Source: Rothia gullae (GTDB taxonomy: Bacteria > Actinomycetota > Actinomycetes > Actinomycetales > Micrococcaceae). Taken from it: 64,000 bases of DNA. The notes beneath the pieces were generated by a model, which had not been told where the DNA came from, did not search any database, and saw nothing but the letters and a program-made list of their open reading frames with translations. Below, piece after piece: positions 18,709 to 30,034 of this stretch (position 1 is the stretch's first letter; each line of letters starts with the position of its first letter). Where the stretch lies: the NCBI RefSeq assembly GCF_024294905.1, contig NZ_JANCOC010000010.1, forward strand, positions 1-64,000. The letters run 5' to 3'. Both the position numbers and the translations under genes were made by a program.

Positions 18709-21309
18709 ATGAGTATTTTGAATTTTCTTTCTCCCACGCTGGGCGAGAATCCCGGTGACTACAATCGACGCGATTTTAAGGGCAACCCCCTCACCGCGGA
18801 AGAAATATATGAGGCATTCACCGAGTGGATTTCGACCCGCGGCATGACCCTGTACCCCGCCCAGGACGAGGCCGTTCTGAGCATTGCCGCCGGACATAAC
18901 GTGGTGCTGGCAACCCCGACCGGTTCCGGTAAGTCCACTGTGGCTGTTGCCGCGCATTTTACGGGCCTGGCGACCGGCCAGCGCTCCTACTACACCGCCC
19001 CCATTAAGGCGCTGGTGTCTGAGAAGTTCTTTGACCTGATCAATATTTTTGGTGCCGAGAACGTGGGCATGATTACCGGCGACTCCGCCATTAATACGGA
19101 GGCGCCCATTATCTGCTGCACCGCGGAAATTCTCGCCAATATTGCCCTGCGCGAGGGTAAGGATGCGGATCTGTGCCAGGTCATCATGGACGAGTTCCAC
19201 TTCTACTCTGACCCGCAGCGCGGTTGGGCGTGGCAGCTTCCCCTGCTGGAGCTTCCGCAGGCGCAGTTTTTGCTGATGAGCGCGACCCTGGGCGATACGA
19301 CTCGCTTCCAGGAAGAGATGACAGCGCTGACCGGTCGTGAGAGTGACCTGGTGGCGCACTCTGAGCGTCCTATTCCGCTGCATTTCTACTACTCCACCAC
19401 CCCGGTTCAGGAGACGGTGCAGGAGCTCGTGCAGACCAAGCAGACTCCGGTCTACATTGTGCACTTCTCGCAGAAGGCGGCGCTGGAGCAGGCGAACGCA
19501 CTGCTGTCGGTGGCTATTGCCTCTAAGGAAGATAAGGAACGCATCGCCGAGCTGATTGCGAAGTTCCGTTTCGGCCCGGGCTTCGGTAAGGCACTGAATA
19601 AGCTGGTGCGTGCCGGCATCGGTATTCACCACGCGGGCATGCTGCCCAAGTACCGCCGCCTCGTGGAGCAACTGGCTCAGGAGGGTCTGCTCAAGGTCAT
19701 TTGCGGTACCGACACCCTGGGTGTGGGTATTAACGTGCCGATTCGTACCGTGCTGATTACGGCGCTGTCGAAGTTTGATGGTGCCCGCAGCCGCCGTCTG
19801 CGTGCCCGCGAGTTCCACCAGATTGCTGGACGCGCCGGCCGCGCCGGTTTTGATACCGCCGGCACCGTGGTGGTTCAGGCACCCGAGCATGATATTGAGA
19901 ACGCTCGCCTGCTGGCGAAGGCTCAGGCGAAGTTCGGTGACGACACCAAGCGTATTAACCAGTCGCTGTCCTCCAAGCGTAAGAAGGCGCCGGAAGGCTT
20001 CGTTGGCTGGTCCGAGAAGACCTTCGACCAGCTGGTAGAGGCAGCCCCGGAGCCGCTGACCTCCTCCTTCGACATCACCCATTCGATGCTGCTGAACCTG
20101 ATGCACCGCCCGGAGAACCCGGTCGTTGCCGCGTACCGCATCATTCAGGAGAACCACGAGAGCCCCGCGCGCCGCCGCGAGCTGCTGCGTAAGGCAATCG
20201 GCATCTACAAGGAACTACTGACCGGCGGCGTGATTGAGCGAACCAATACCCCGGACGAGCACGGCTCCTACCTGCGCCTGACCGAGGATTTGCAGGATAA
20301 CTTTGCCCTGAACCAGCCGCTGTCCGCTTTTGCGGTCGCCGCGCTGGAGCTGCTCGACCCCGAATCGCCCAGCTACGCGCTGGACGCGCTCTCCCTCATC
20401 GAGGCGACCCTGGATTCGCCGAACCAGGTGCTGTACGCGCAGGAACGCAAGGCGAAGAACGAACTGTCGGCACAGTTGAAGGCGGACGGTGTGGACTACA
20501 CCGAACGCATGAACGAGCTGGACAAGGTCACATACCCCCAGCCCCTGGCGGAGCTCATCGATCAGGCGTACACGACCTACAAGCAGTCCGCACCCTGGGT
20601 GGCTCGTTTTGAGCCGCGCCCCAAGTCGATCGTGCGTGACATGTACGAACGCGCGATGGGCTTCAACGACTTTGTGCAGTACTACTCGCTGGAACGTGCA
20701 GAGGGTGTGCTTCTGCGCTACCTCTCTGACGCATACAAGGCACTACGCCACACGATCCCCGATTCTGCCGTGACCGACGAGCTCGACGACATCATCGAGT
20801 GGCTCGGCGAGCTGGTACGCCAGACCGACTCCTCACTGGTGGACGAGTGGGAGAAGCTGGCTGCCGGCGAAGACACCGCGACCATTGCAGCCGAGCACGC
20901 CTCCATCGAGGAGGAAGAACCTCCCGCCGTGACGAAAAACCTGCGCGCCTTCCGCGTGATGGTACGCAACGCCCTCTTCCGCCGTGTGGAGCTCTTCGCT
21001 GACGAGCGTGACCGTGCCCTGGGCACCCTCGACGAGTGGTGCGGCTGGGATACCGACCGCTGGGCGGATGCCATGGACGACTACTTCGACACCTACGATG
21101 ACATCTACACGGACGCCGACGCGCGCTCACCTCGCCTGGTCAGCATGGATGAGGACACCGCCGCCCACCCGGGCGTATGGAAGGTTCAGCAGAGCTTCGC
21201 CGACCCCGAAGATAACTTTGACTTCGGTATTCGTGCCGAGGTTGATCTGGCGGCATCCGATGAGGCGGGGTACCCGGTGCTGAAGATTCTGAGCGTGGGC
21301 GAGTTCTAA
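18709..21309 (+). CDS. Superfamily 2 DEAD/DEAH-type helicase with DUF3516-like C-terminus
   Basis: An 866-residue putative RNA or DNA helicase of the Ski2/HelY-like group found widely in actinobacteria. Motif I is ATPTGSGKST (about residue 68), motif II is DEFH in MDEFHFYSD (about 162), motif III is LMSATLGDT and motif VI is QIAGRAGRAGFD (about 366). The HHAGMLPKYRRLVE and GTDTLGVGINVP stretches are typical of Ski2-like enzymes. The long C-terminal half (about 450-866) is acidic and matches the DUF3516 style of protein. The ATG at 18709 has only a weak ribosome site. It stands alone on its strand, followed by a peptidase gene 123 bases downstream. The substrate is not evident. Confidence 0.92.
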   Translation: MSILNFLSPTLGENPGDYNRRDFKGNPLTAEEIYEAFTEWISTRGMTLYPAQDEAVLSIAAGHNVVLATPTGSGKSTVAVAAHFTGLATGQRSYYTAPIKALVSEKFFDLINIFGAENVGMITGDSAINTEAPIICCTAEILANIALREGKDADLCQVIMDEFHFYSDPQRGWAWQLPLLELPQAQFLLMSATLGDTTRFQEEMTALTGRESDLVAHSERPIPLHFYYSTTPVQETVQELVQTKQTPVYIVHFSQKAALEQANALLSVAIASKEDKERIAELIAKFRFGPGFGKALNKLVRAGIGIHHAGMLPKYRRLVEQLAQEGLLKVICGTDTLGVGINVPIRTVLITALSKFDGARSRRLRAREFHQIAGRAGRAGFDTAGTVVVQAPEHDIENARLLAKAQAKFGDDTKRINQSLSSKRKKAPEGFVGWSEKTFDQLVEAAPEPLTSSFDITHSMLLNLMHRPENPVVAAYRIIQENHESPARRRELLRKAIGIYKELLTGGVIERTNTPDEHGSYLRLTEDLQDNFALNQPLSAFAVAALELLDPESPSYALDALSLIEATLDSPNQVLYAQERKAKNELSAQLKADGVDYTERMNELDKVTYPQPLAELIDQAYTTYKQSAPWVARFEPRPKSIVRDMYERAMGFNDFVQYYSLERAEGVLLRYLSDAYKALRHTIPDSAVTDELDDIIEWLGELVRQTDSSLVDEWEKLAAGEDTATIAAEHASIEEEEPPAVTKNLRAFRVMVRNALFRRVELFADERDRALGTLDEWCGWDTDRWADAMDDYFDTYDDIYTDADARSPRLVSMDEDTAAHPGVWKVQQSFADPEDNFDFGIRAEVDLAASDEAGYPVLKILSVGEF

Positions 21310-21432
21310 GACTCCGATTGAGACTCCGGTTGAGGCTCCGATTGAGACTCCCCCCGAGGCTCTGCCCAGATGTTGCCCATAGTGGGCTAGAATACAGAGT
21401 ATCTATCTATTTGTATGAAAGAAGGTTCACCG

Positions 21433-22866
21433 TTGACCGTTTCTTCGCTTCCCAAGGTTGAGTACCGCAAGGGTTCGGTCGTCAAGCACGACGGCTACGA
21501 GATTACCGACCACTGGTTCCAGGTTCCCCTGACCCACGGTCTGATTTTCTCCAAGGGCAAGGATGCCGCTCTCTCCTCCCGTTTCGCGGACCAGACCATC
21601 ACCGTGTTCGCCCGCGAGGTTGTGAACACCAACGAGACTCTGACCGTTTCTGCTGATAAGCGTCCTTACATTGTGTACCTGCAGGGCGGCCCCGGTTTCG
21701 GTTCGCCGAAGACCGGCTCCATTAGCGGCTGGATTGCTGAGCTGGCGAAGACTCACCGCGTGATTCTTCTGGATCAGCGCGGTACCGGCATGTCTTCCCC
21801 GCTATCTGCTCGCAACATCACTGCTGTGGGTGACGCGCAGGTTCAGGCTGAGTACACTGAGCTGTTCCGTGCGGACTCCATCATCGCTGACGCGGAGGCT
21901 GTCCGCGAGGTGCTGCTAGCTGACCGTGCCGACAAGCGCTGGTCCACCATTGGTCAGTCCTTCGGTGGCTTCCTGACCCTGTCCTACCTGTCGTTCGCAC
22001 CGCAGTCGCTGCGTGACTGCCGCATCACCGCGGGCCTGGCGCCGATTCGTACCTCCGTGGACAACGTCTACCAGCACACCTTCGACCGCATGAAGGAACG
22101 TGTTGAGGAGTACTACAGCTGGTTCCCCGAGGACGCTGAGCTCGCTACCCGCATTGCTGAGCACCTGCGCACCCACAAGGAGTACCTGCCCACCGGTGAG
22201 CGTCTGACCGATCACCGCTTCCAGATGGCCGGCCATTTCCTGGGTGGCCGCTGGCGCGAGCGCGGTCTGCACTACTTCCTGGAGACTGCTTTCGCTGAGG
22301 GTAACGACCACCTGTCTGATCAGTTCCTGACCGCTATGGGTGCCGAGGTGACCTTCCAGGCGAACCCGCTGTACGCCCTGATGCACGAGACCATTTACGC
22401 TGACGGCCCCGCTGACGGCGTTCTGCCCGGCATCTCCGGCTACGAGCTGTCCCCCTCCCCCGCGCCGACCAACTGGTCTGCTGCTCGCGTGGCGGCTTCC
22501 CGCCCCGAGTTCGCACCGGATGCGGACCGTCTGCTCTTTACCGGCGAGCACATCTTCCCCTGGTACTACGAGGAGGATCCCTCGCTGCGTCCGCTGGCTG
22601 AGGTTGCACACCTGCTGGCTGAGAAGAAGGACTGGGGTCGCCTGTACGACCACGCACAGCTGCACAAGAACGAGGTTCCCGTGGTGGCTGCGGCATACAA
22701 CCCGGACGTGTACGTGGACTTTGAGCACTCCATGGAGACCGCTCGCTGGGTCGGCAACACTCAGGTGTGGACCTCGAAGACCCACCACCACGACGGTTTC
22801 GGTTCTGACTCGCTGACCATTCTGGGCCACCTGAAGAACATGCTGGCTGAAGTTCACAACCAGTAA
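21433..22866 (+). CDS. Proline iminopeptidase-like alpha/beta hydrolase (peptidase family S33)
   Basis: The protein (477 residues from TTG at 21433) has the S33 fold motifs. These are the oxyanion region LQGGPGFGSP, the DQRGTGMSS strand, the nucleophile elbow GQSFGG (about residue 180), a helical cap, a late Asp context (VYVDFEHSME) and a C-terminal His (THHHDGFG). It would release N-terminal proline or similar residues from peptides in the cytoplasm; no signal peptide is seen. An ATG at 21415 is in frame, but the GAAGG ribosome site lies between it and the TTG and fits the TTG with seven bases of spacing. A terminator follows the gene. Confidence 0.9.
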   Translation: MTVSSLPKVEYRKGSVVKHDGYEITDHWFQVPLTHGLIFSKGKDAALSSRFADQTITVFAREVVNTNETLTVSADKRPYIVYLQGGPGFGSPKTGSISGWIAELAKTHRVILLDQRGTGMSSPLSARNITAVGDAQVQAEYTELFRADSIIADAEAVREVLLADRADKRWSTIGQSFGGFLTLSYLSFAPQSLRDCRITAGLAPIRTSVDNVYQHTFDRMKERVEEYYSWFPEDAELATRIAEHLRTHKEYLPTGERLTDHRFQMAGHFLGGRWRERGLHYFLETAFAEGNDHLSDQFLTAMGAEVTFQANPLYALMHETIYADGPADGVLPGISGYELSPSPAPTNWSAARVAASRPEFAPDADRLLFTGEHIFPWYYEEDPSLRPLAEVAHLLAEKKDWGRLYDHAQLHKNEVPVVAAAYNPDVYVDFEHSMETARWVGNTQVWTSKTHHHDGFGSDSLTILGHLKNMLAEVHNQ

Positions 22867-22891
22867 TTCTTCTGAAATATCTCTGATATAG

Positions 22892-22934
22892 CTAAAGCCC
22901 CTCACTCCGGTTAATCCGGTGTGAGGGGCTTTAG
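22892..22934. terminator. Bidirectional terminator between the peptidase and TerC genes
   Basis: A 19-bp stem with one mismatch (22892-22910 with 22916-22934) surrounds TTAAT. It starts CTAAAGCCCC and ends GGGGCTTTAG, placing a U-rich 3' edge on both strands. It separates two convergent genes. Confidence 0.85.
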
Positions 22935-22981
22935 TGTTAGCGCTTAGCCTGATGAGGCCGCATACTCAGTAGCTCAAAATA

Positions 22982-24187
22982 CTACTTCGAGGAGGAAGCG
23001 TGCGCATCCTGTGCGGTGCGGGCACGCATCACGAGGGCATGGTATTCGTCTTCCTTCTCGATCAGCTCTTCACGCAGCTTGGCGGGAATGGCGTTGAGCT
23101 TCTCGGTTTCCTGCTGCCAGCGGGCGGTGACGTCCGCACGCTCGGCGGCGGGTGCATCCTCGGGCAGTGCCAGGTACTTCTCGGAGAGCGCCTGAACACG
23201 CTGAATGGTCTGCAGCGCGCGGCCCTTGGGGCTAAGCAGCGAGGCAAGCACGGTAATGATCAGGACGCCCACGATGACCATCAGTGACATTTCGGTGCTG
23301 ATCTCAACCACATGCACGGGCTCACCGTGGTTGATGAACGGCAGGTTGTTCTCGTGCATTGCGTGCAGGATGAGCTTCACACCAATGAACGCGAGGATGG
23401 TCGCCAGGCCGTAGGAGAGGTAGACGAGGCGGTCCAGCAGGCCGTCAATGAGGAAGTACAGCTGACGCAGACCCATGAGGGAGAACGCGGTCGCGGTGAA
23501 CACAATGTAGACGGACTGGGTGAGGCCGAAGATCGCGGGGATCGAGTCGAGCGCGAAGAGCAGGTCGGAACCGGCGATAGCGACCATGACGAGCATCATA
23601 GGGGTCATGACGCGCTTGCCGTTTTCGATGGTGAAGAGCTTGTCGCCGTCGAAGTGGTCGCTGGTCTTCAGGTACTTCATGGCGAGGCGGACCATGATGT
23701 TATCGGCTTCGTCGTCGCCGTCGCCTTCGGTGATTTCGTCCTTGAGCAGGTTACCTGCGGTCATGAGCAGGACCAGGCCAAAGATGTAGAACACCCAGGC
23801 GAAGGAATTGATGATTGCCGCGCCGGCAAAGATGAAGGAGCCGCGCGCCAGGATCGCGAAGACGATGCCGAAGAGTAGGACCTTCTGCTGATTCTCACGG
23901 GCGACACGGAAGGTGCCCATAATGATCATGAAGACGAAAAGGTTATCGACCGAGAGAGCTTCTTCGGTGATGTAGCCTGCGAAGAATTCGGTGGCGGCGG
24001 AGGGGCCGTTCGTCACGAAAATATACAGACCGAACAGCAGCGCGATACCGATGTAAATGCTCGACCAGATGGCCGCTTCCTTGACGGAGGGTTCGTGCGC
24101 CTTACGAACGTGGAACACGAAGTCGAAGGCCAACAGACCCGCGATGATGAGAATAGTAACCAACCATTGCAACCCGGTAACTTCCAT
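22982..24187 (-). CDS. TerC/Alx-family integral membrane protein (probable Mn2+ exporter)
   Basis: This 401-residue protein has the TerC fold: about nine membrane helices, with conserved acidic residues in TEEALSVDNLFVF (about residue 75) and AIAGSDLLFALDSIPAIFG (about 205). A soluble C-terminal tail (about 320-401) is rich in Ala and Glu. TerC proteins were named for tellurite resistance, but several act in manganese efflux or metallation of exported enzymes. A manganese-type riboswitch lies directly upstream and strongly supports the metal role. The ATG at 24187 follows AAAGG. The specific ion is inferred from the riboswitch. Confidence 0.93.
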   Translation of the reverse strand: MEVTGLQWLVTILIIAGLLAFDFVFHVRKAHEPSVKEAAIWSSIYIGIALLFGLYIFVTNGPSAATEFFAGYITEEALSVDNLFVFMIIMGTFRVARENQQKVLLFGIVFAILARGSFIFAGAAIINSFAWVFYIFGLVLLMTAGNLLKDEITEGDGDDEADNIMVRLAMKYLKTSDHFDGDKLFTIENGKRVMTPMMLVMVAIAGSDLLFALDSIPAIFGLTQSVYIVFTATAFSLMGLRQLYFLIDGLLDRLVYLSYGLATILAFIGVKLILHAMHENNLPFINHGEPVHVVEISTEMSLMVIVGVLIITVLASLLSPKGRALQTIQRVQALSEKYLALPEDAPAAERADVTARWQQETEKLNAIPAKLREELIEKEDEYHALVMRARTAQDAHASSSK

Positions 24188-24198
24188 GGGGAGCCTTT

Positions 24199-24330
24199 CT
24201 TGTGGTGTGCGTACAGGACCACAAGTCTCTCCCGCCGGCCTCAGTGGAGGTCGGCTCGATTCACCGGTTAGGCGCCTTCGGCTAACGTGCTGACGATGAG
24301 TCGATTGGTGGGATACTCCCTTGCTCGGTG
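24199..24330 (-). promoter_or_regulatory. yybP-ykoY (manganese) riboswitch
   Basis: On the minus strand the leader of the TerC gene shows GCAAGGGAGTA at the 5' side, ATCGTCAGCACG in the middle, and GGAGAGACTTG closing the 3' side, the conserved core of this family. A hairpin at 24199-24225 (CTTGTGGT pairing with ACCACAAG) reuses the CTTG of the closing stem and sits just before the ribosome site. It is thus a ready-made expression platform, with aptamer closure and hairpin being exclusive. TerC genes are known targets of this riboswitch. Confidence 0.82.
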
Positions 24331-24402
24331 AACGATTATACAGCAGGTTGAGGTTTTCGCACAGGAGCCCCTCCGGAGGGTTTTTCAGGAGCTAGGCACG
24401 CC

Positions 24403-24446
24403 AAAACGCCGCATCCGGCAGGGTTATCCCATCGGATGCAGCGTTT
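24403..24446 (-). terminator. Hairpin after the chimeric pseudogene
   Basis: AAACGCCGCATCCG (24404-24417) pairs with CGGATGCAGCGTTT (24433-24446), with one mismatch. On the minus strand it is followed by a short T run (GTTTTGG). A small palindrome, CCCTCCGGAGGG plus TTTTT, occurs on the plus strand at about 24370-24386. Confidence 0.6.
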
Positions 24447-24512
24447 CTGCGTGATAAATACGCGCTTGCCAGTTAGTGCTGTCTAGCTGGCGCCGCTATG
24501 AGTTGGCGCTGT

Positions 24513-25065
24513 CTAGTTGGCAACGGTGAAGCGGCGGCCCGCGTGCTTGGGCTCTTCTGCCTCATCAATCGGGGCGACATCAAATCCTCGGCGCTAACGA
24601 ACTCGCCTGCGGAGGTGTCCAGCGCGGTGTTGTACTTGCCGGTGCGCTCACCCGGTGCGGTTTCGAACGTCGGGGAGAGCATGGTCCAGTTCAAGCCCTC
24701 GGATGCGCGGTACTCGTCAAGAATCTGGGCGAATGCCTTCGCCTCGGGCTTGTAATCTTCCGGGAAGCCTTCGCCATCAACGAAGCGGTTGCCGTTGCCG
24801 TCCTCGAGGAAGCCAGCGCCACCAACGACCAGCCGCCGACCTGGGTGAAGTCCGGGCCGTGTACCGTCTTGCAATCATCAGCCGAAGCATCGAATGCGGG
24901 TACCGTCGTGGAAGCGGCAATAGCGGGCACAGCCCAGAGCGCGCCGCGAGTGAGGTTGCGGCGGGTAACGGAACGAGCTCCCGTAGTGTGTGCGCCTGAA
25001 GAGTTATTAGGTACAGTTACAGATTTTTCTTTATCGTTCGGAAGCATCAAGGTGTTATTTGACAC
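24513..25065 (-). pseudogene. Chimeric pseudogene: Tat signal peptide joined to an NAD(P)-binding oxidoreductase remnant
   Basis: The first part (25065 to about 24855) encodes a Tat-type export signal with SVTRRNLTRGALWAVPAIAA and then about 18 residues of an exported protein. Near DFTQVGG the frame changes. The next frame (about 24855-24575) reads RLVVGGAGFLEDGNG, then a FPEDYKPEAKAFAQILDEYR stretch, LNWTMLSPTFETAPGERTGKY and ISAEDL-like text. These are the middle and end of an NmrA/YesF-like NAD(P)-binding oxidoreductase. A second shift restores VAPIDEAEEPKHAGRRFTVAN and the stop at 24513. A Tat signal does not belong on this cytoplasmic family, so a deletion probably joined two neighbouring genes. 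At least two frame breaks make it non-functional. Confidence 0.8.
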
Positions 25066-25186
25066 GTAAAAGACTTTGCCAGTGTACGGCCTGTATCTGC
25101 ACTCAGTAGAACTTCACCAGCAATGAGTTACCTCATGGCGAAAAACCCACGTCGGCTCCCTAAACACCGGGCTTAGAACACCGGGT

Positions 25187-27355
<2,169 letters not shown>

Positions 27356-27905
27356 GTATCCATCCTAGGGGAAAGCCGCCCAATGCGCCTCAGGATTGGT
27401 CACTCTTTTCTGCTGGCGCAATATAATCACGCGCATGGGTCCATCACGACCGGGTCCATCACAACCACCGGCATAGCGACCCGTGCAGCTGCCGGCATGG
27501 TCAGTGCCGGGCGAATCAGTATAGGGCTAAAATCCACCCGCCCACACGGGTTGCACACCCGGGATTCGTCAAAGTACCCGTCAAAGTGCCCAAGTTCATA
27601 AAAGAGGTGGCGCAAAAGATAAGGGGTATTCGACTGGTTCATCTGCGCTACCGGGCAGGAGGCGAGCGGGAGCATTCTCCCGCACGATAACGGTGCTCTT
27701 AGGAACAGTGCTCTTAGGGGTGGCCGCTCTCCCCATAGCCACCATCGCTCACGGGCACCGCGCTGCAGAAGATAAGCGTCAACACATAAAGACTTATGAG
27801 GGGCGCTCCGCACTCACCCCCTTTGCCTCTTTGATGTGGCTCACATATGTTTAGAGCACACACACGCAGACAGAACGGGACCACAAGAGCGCACGGAAGG
27901 ACTCC
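27356..27905 (+). promoter_or_regulatory. Leader region of the iron-type ABC importer with candidate operator
   Basis: No gene is evident in this 550-base divergent gap. ATGTG-GCT-CACAT (27834-27846) is a perfect dyad 60 bases before the permease start and resembles half-sites used by CRP/FNR-type regulators. Direct repeats GGGTCCATCAC (near 27437 and 27450) and GTGCTCTTAGG (near 27692 and 27709) also occur. No DtxR/IdeR or Fur box is convincing. Confidence 0.35.
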
Positions 27906-29048
27906 ATGAGCACGACCACGGAGACAGCTTCACAGGCAACCCCGAACGAATCCACAGAAGCAAACCCGAAGGCGAACCCCACCGGCGCACCGGTTGCCAC
28001 CTTAGCTGCCAAAACCGAGCATCGCCGCAGCCTCTTCGCGTCCTCGTACCCGCTGATTCTGCTCATCGCCCTCGCCATTCTGCTGGGCGTCACCTACCTC
28101 TCGCTCATCACCGGCAGGTACCCGCTCGAATTGGATGAGCTCTTCCGCATTCTCGGTAAAAACTGGTTCGGCATGGACCTGAAAGTCTACAAGCCCGCCG
28201 AAAACATGCTGTTGACCGTACGTATTCCGCGTCTGCTCGCCGCGGGGCTCATCGGTGCTGCCCTCGCCATTGCGGGTGCTACCTTCCAGGCGGTCTTCCG
28301 TAACCCGTTAGTCTCCCCGTACCTGCTGGGTGTTTCGCAGGGTGCGTCGGTGGGTGCAGCCTCCGCCATTCTGCTGGGTGTAGGCACGAGCCTCGCCATT
28401 CAGGGTTCTGCCCTGGCCGGTGGTCTAGCCGCCGTGCTACTGACCGTGAGCATTCCCCGCCTGCTCAAGAATCAGTCCACGCTCATGCTGGTGCTCTCCG
28501 GCGTGATTGTGGGTGGCTTTGGCACCGCCGCGCTGGGTGCGTTGAAGTTCATTGCGAACCCTGAAACTCAGCTGGCACAGATCGTGTTCTGGCAGATGGG
28601 CTCCCTGCAGGACGTACGCGCGGAAGCACTCACCCAGTTTGCGCTGGTGGCGGCGCCCTGCATCCTGCTGCTCCTGGCAATGCGTTGGCGCATCAATATC
28701 CTCTCGCTCGGTGACGATGAAGCGCGCACCCTCGGCATTAACCTGACCCGCACCCGCGGTATCACCATTCTGCTGGCAACCCTGGTGACCGCGACCAGCG
28801 TGTGTATTGGCGGCCCGATTTCTTGGGTTGGCCTGGTCATTCCGCACCTGTGCCGCCTGCTGGTCGGTAGTGACACGACCAAGCTCATGCCGCTGTCCAT
28901 TCTGATGGGTGCTTCGTTCATGATGTTCGTCGATACCCTGGCGCGTAGCCTCACCAGCGCGGAGGTGCCTCTGAGCGTACTGACCGGCTTCATTGGCACG
29001 CCCCTGTACGTGGCGTTGCTGTTGCTTGGAAAGGTTCGGGTGAAGTAA
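27906..29048 (+). CDS. FecCD-family iron/siderophore ABC transporter permease
   Basis: The 380-residue protein has a soluble N-terminal tail of about 45 residues (Thr/Pro/Ala-rich) followed by about ten membrane helices. Family motifs include IRIPRLLAAGLIGAALAIAG-type text (VRIPRLLAAGLIGAALAIAG), FQAVFRNPLVSPYLLGVSQG and the ATPase-contacting GGPISWVGLVIPHLCRLLVG. FecCD permeases carry ferric siderophores, heme or cobalamin; sequence alone does not tell which. Only one permease gene is present, so it should form a homodimer. Its stop overlaps the ATPase start by one base (taATG), showing translational coupling. Confidence 0.93.
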   Translation: MSTTTETASQATPNESTEANPKANPTGAPVATLAAKTEHRRSLFASSYPLILLIALAILLGVTYLSLITGRYPLELDELFRILGKNWFGMDLKVYKPAENMLLTVRIPRLLAAGLIGAALAIAGATFQAVFRNPLVSPYLLGVSQGASVGAASAILLGVGTSLAIQGSALAGGLAAVLLTVSIPRLLKNQSTLMLVLSGVIVGGFGTAALGALKFIANPETQLAQIVFWQMGSLQDVRAEALTQFALVAAPCILLLLAMRWRINILSLGDDEARTLGINLTRTRGITILLATLVTATSVCIGGPISWVGLVIPHLCRLLVGSDTTKLMPLSILMGASFMMFVDTLARSLTSAEVPLSVLTGFIGTPLYVALLLLGKVRVK

Positions 29049-30004
29049 TGTCGCCTTCCATTCCCGATGCTCAGCACCGCACGGACGCGAGCGCTGAGGT
29101 TCTGCTACACCTTGACGATGCCGGATTCCGTTACGGCCACCGGGGCGGGCACATCAAGCGCCGCCGCACGGATCACCGCGCTGGTCTGCACCGTTCCGGG
29201 CACCACTCCAGCCGCTGGATTTTCCGCAATGTGAACCTGCAGGTGCGACGCGGTGAGGTCCTCGCCATTCTGGGTCGCAACGGTGTGGGTAAGTCCACCC
29301 TGTTGAACTGCCTGATCGGTTTGCATTCGCTCACCGAGGGCAGCATTCACCTGGGCGGTGAGCCGCTGGATTCTTTGACCGCGACTGAGCGTGCCCGCCG
29401 CATCGCCTACCTTCCGCAGATGGAGGGTCGCGGCATCTCCTACACCGTGACCGAGTACCTGCTGATGGGTCGCGCACCCTATATCGGGTTGTTCTCTTCA
29501 CCCTCGCGCCGTGACCGTGAGCAGGTTCATACCGTGATGGAGGAGCTGGGGCTGCTCGACCTGGCACACTCCCCATTGGATGAGCTGTCCGGCGGTCAGC
29601 GTCAGCAGGTGGGTATTGCCCGAACCTTGGTGCAAGACGCCCCGCTCATCGTTCTGGACGAGCCGACGAGCGCCCTGGACGTGGCGAATCAGGCGAAGGT
29701 GCTGCGGAAGATTCGGCAGCTCCGCGATGCCGGGTACGGGGTCATCTTCACGACCCACAACCCGGATCATGCCCTCATGTTGGATGCGACCGTCGCCCTG
29801 CTTAGCGCACACGATATGCCCGATACCGTGCCAAACGCAACGCCGGAGGTACCTGCAGATGTGCCAGCTCAACTTTTGACGGGCCGCGCCTCCAAGGTGC
29901 TCACGAGCGAGGTTCTCTCACGCACCTTCAATACCGGCCTGACGGTGACTTACTCCCCCGCGCTGGGTCGTTCCAGCGTACACATTACCACTCTCGGCTC
30001 ATAG
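29048..30004 (+). CDS. FepC/FhuC-type ABC transporter ATPase
   Basis: A 318-residue importer ATPase. Walker A is GRNGVGKSTLLN (about residue 79), the Q-loop is YLPQMEG, the signature is LSGGQRQQVGIARTL (about 180) and Walker B is LIVLDEPTSALD. It would power the upstream permease. One oddity: between the A-loop aromatic (FRYGH) and the next strand (WIFRNVNL) is an insertion of about 27 residues rich in His and Arg (about residues 31-57), which ordinary FepC proteins lack. The C-terminal tail (about 245-318) is also longer than usual. The insertion might sense metal or heme, but that is speculation. Confidence 0.93.
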   Translation: MSPSIPDAQHRTDASAEVLLHLDDAGFRYGHRGGHIKRRRTDHRAGLHRSGHHSSRWIFRNVNLQVRRGEVLAILGRNGVGKSTLLNCLIGLHSLTEGSIHLGGEPLDSLTATERARRIAYLPQMEGRGISYTVTEYLLMGRAPYIGLFSSPSRRDREQVHTVMEELGLLDLAHSPLDELSGGQRQQVGIARTLVQDAPLIVLDEPTSALDVANQAKVLRKIRQLRDAGYGVIFTTHNPDHALMLDATVALLSAHDMPDTVPNATPEVPADVPAQLLTGRASKVLTSEVLSRTFNTGLTVTYSPALGRSSVHITTLGS

Positions 30005-30034
30005 GTTCCCTCTCACACATTCTTAGGAGTTCTC

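Noticed and set aside
27356..27905. DtxR/IdeR or Fur box upstream of the iron-type importer
   Set aside because: No sequence close to the TTAGG-TTAG-CTAACC-type consensus was found; only an unrelated ATGTG/CACAT dyad.
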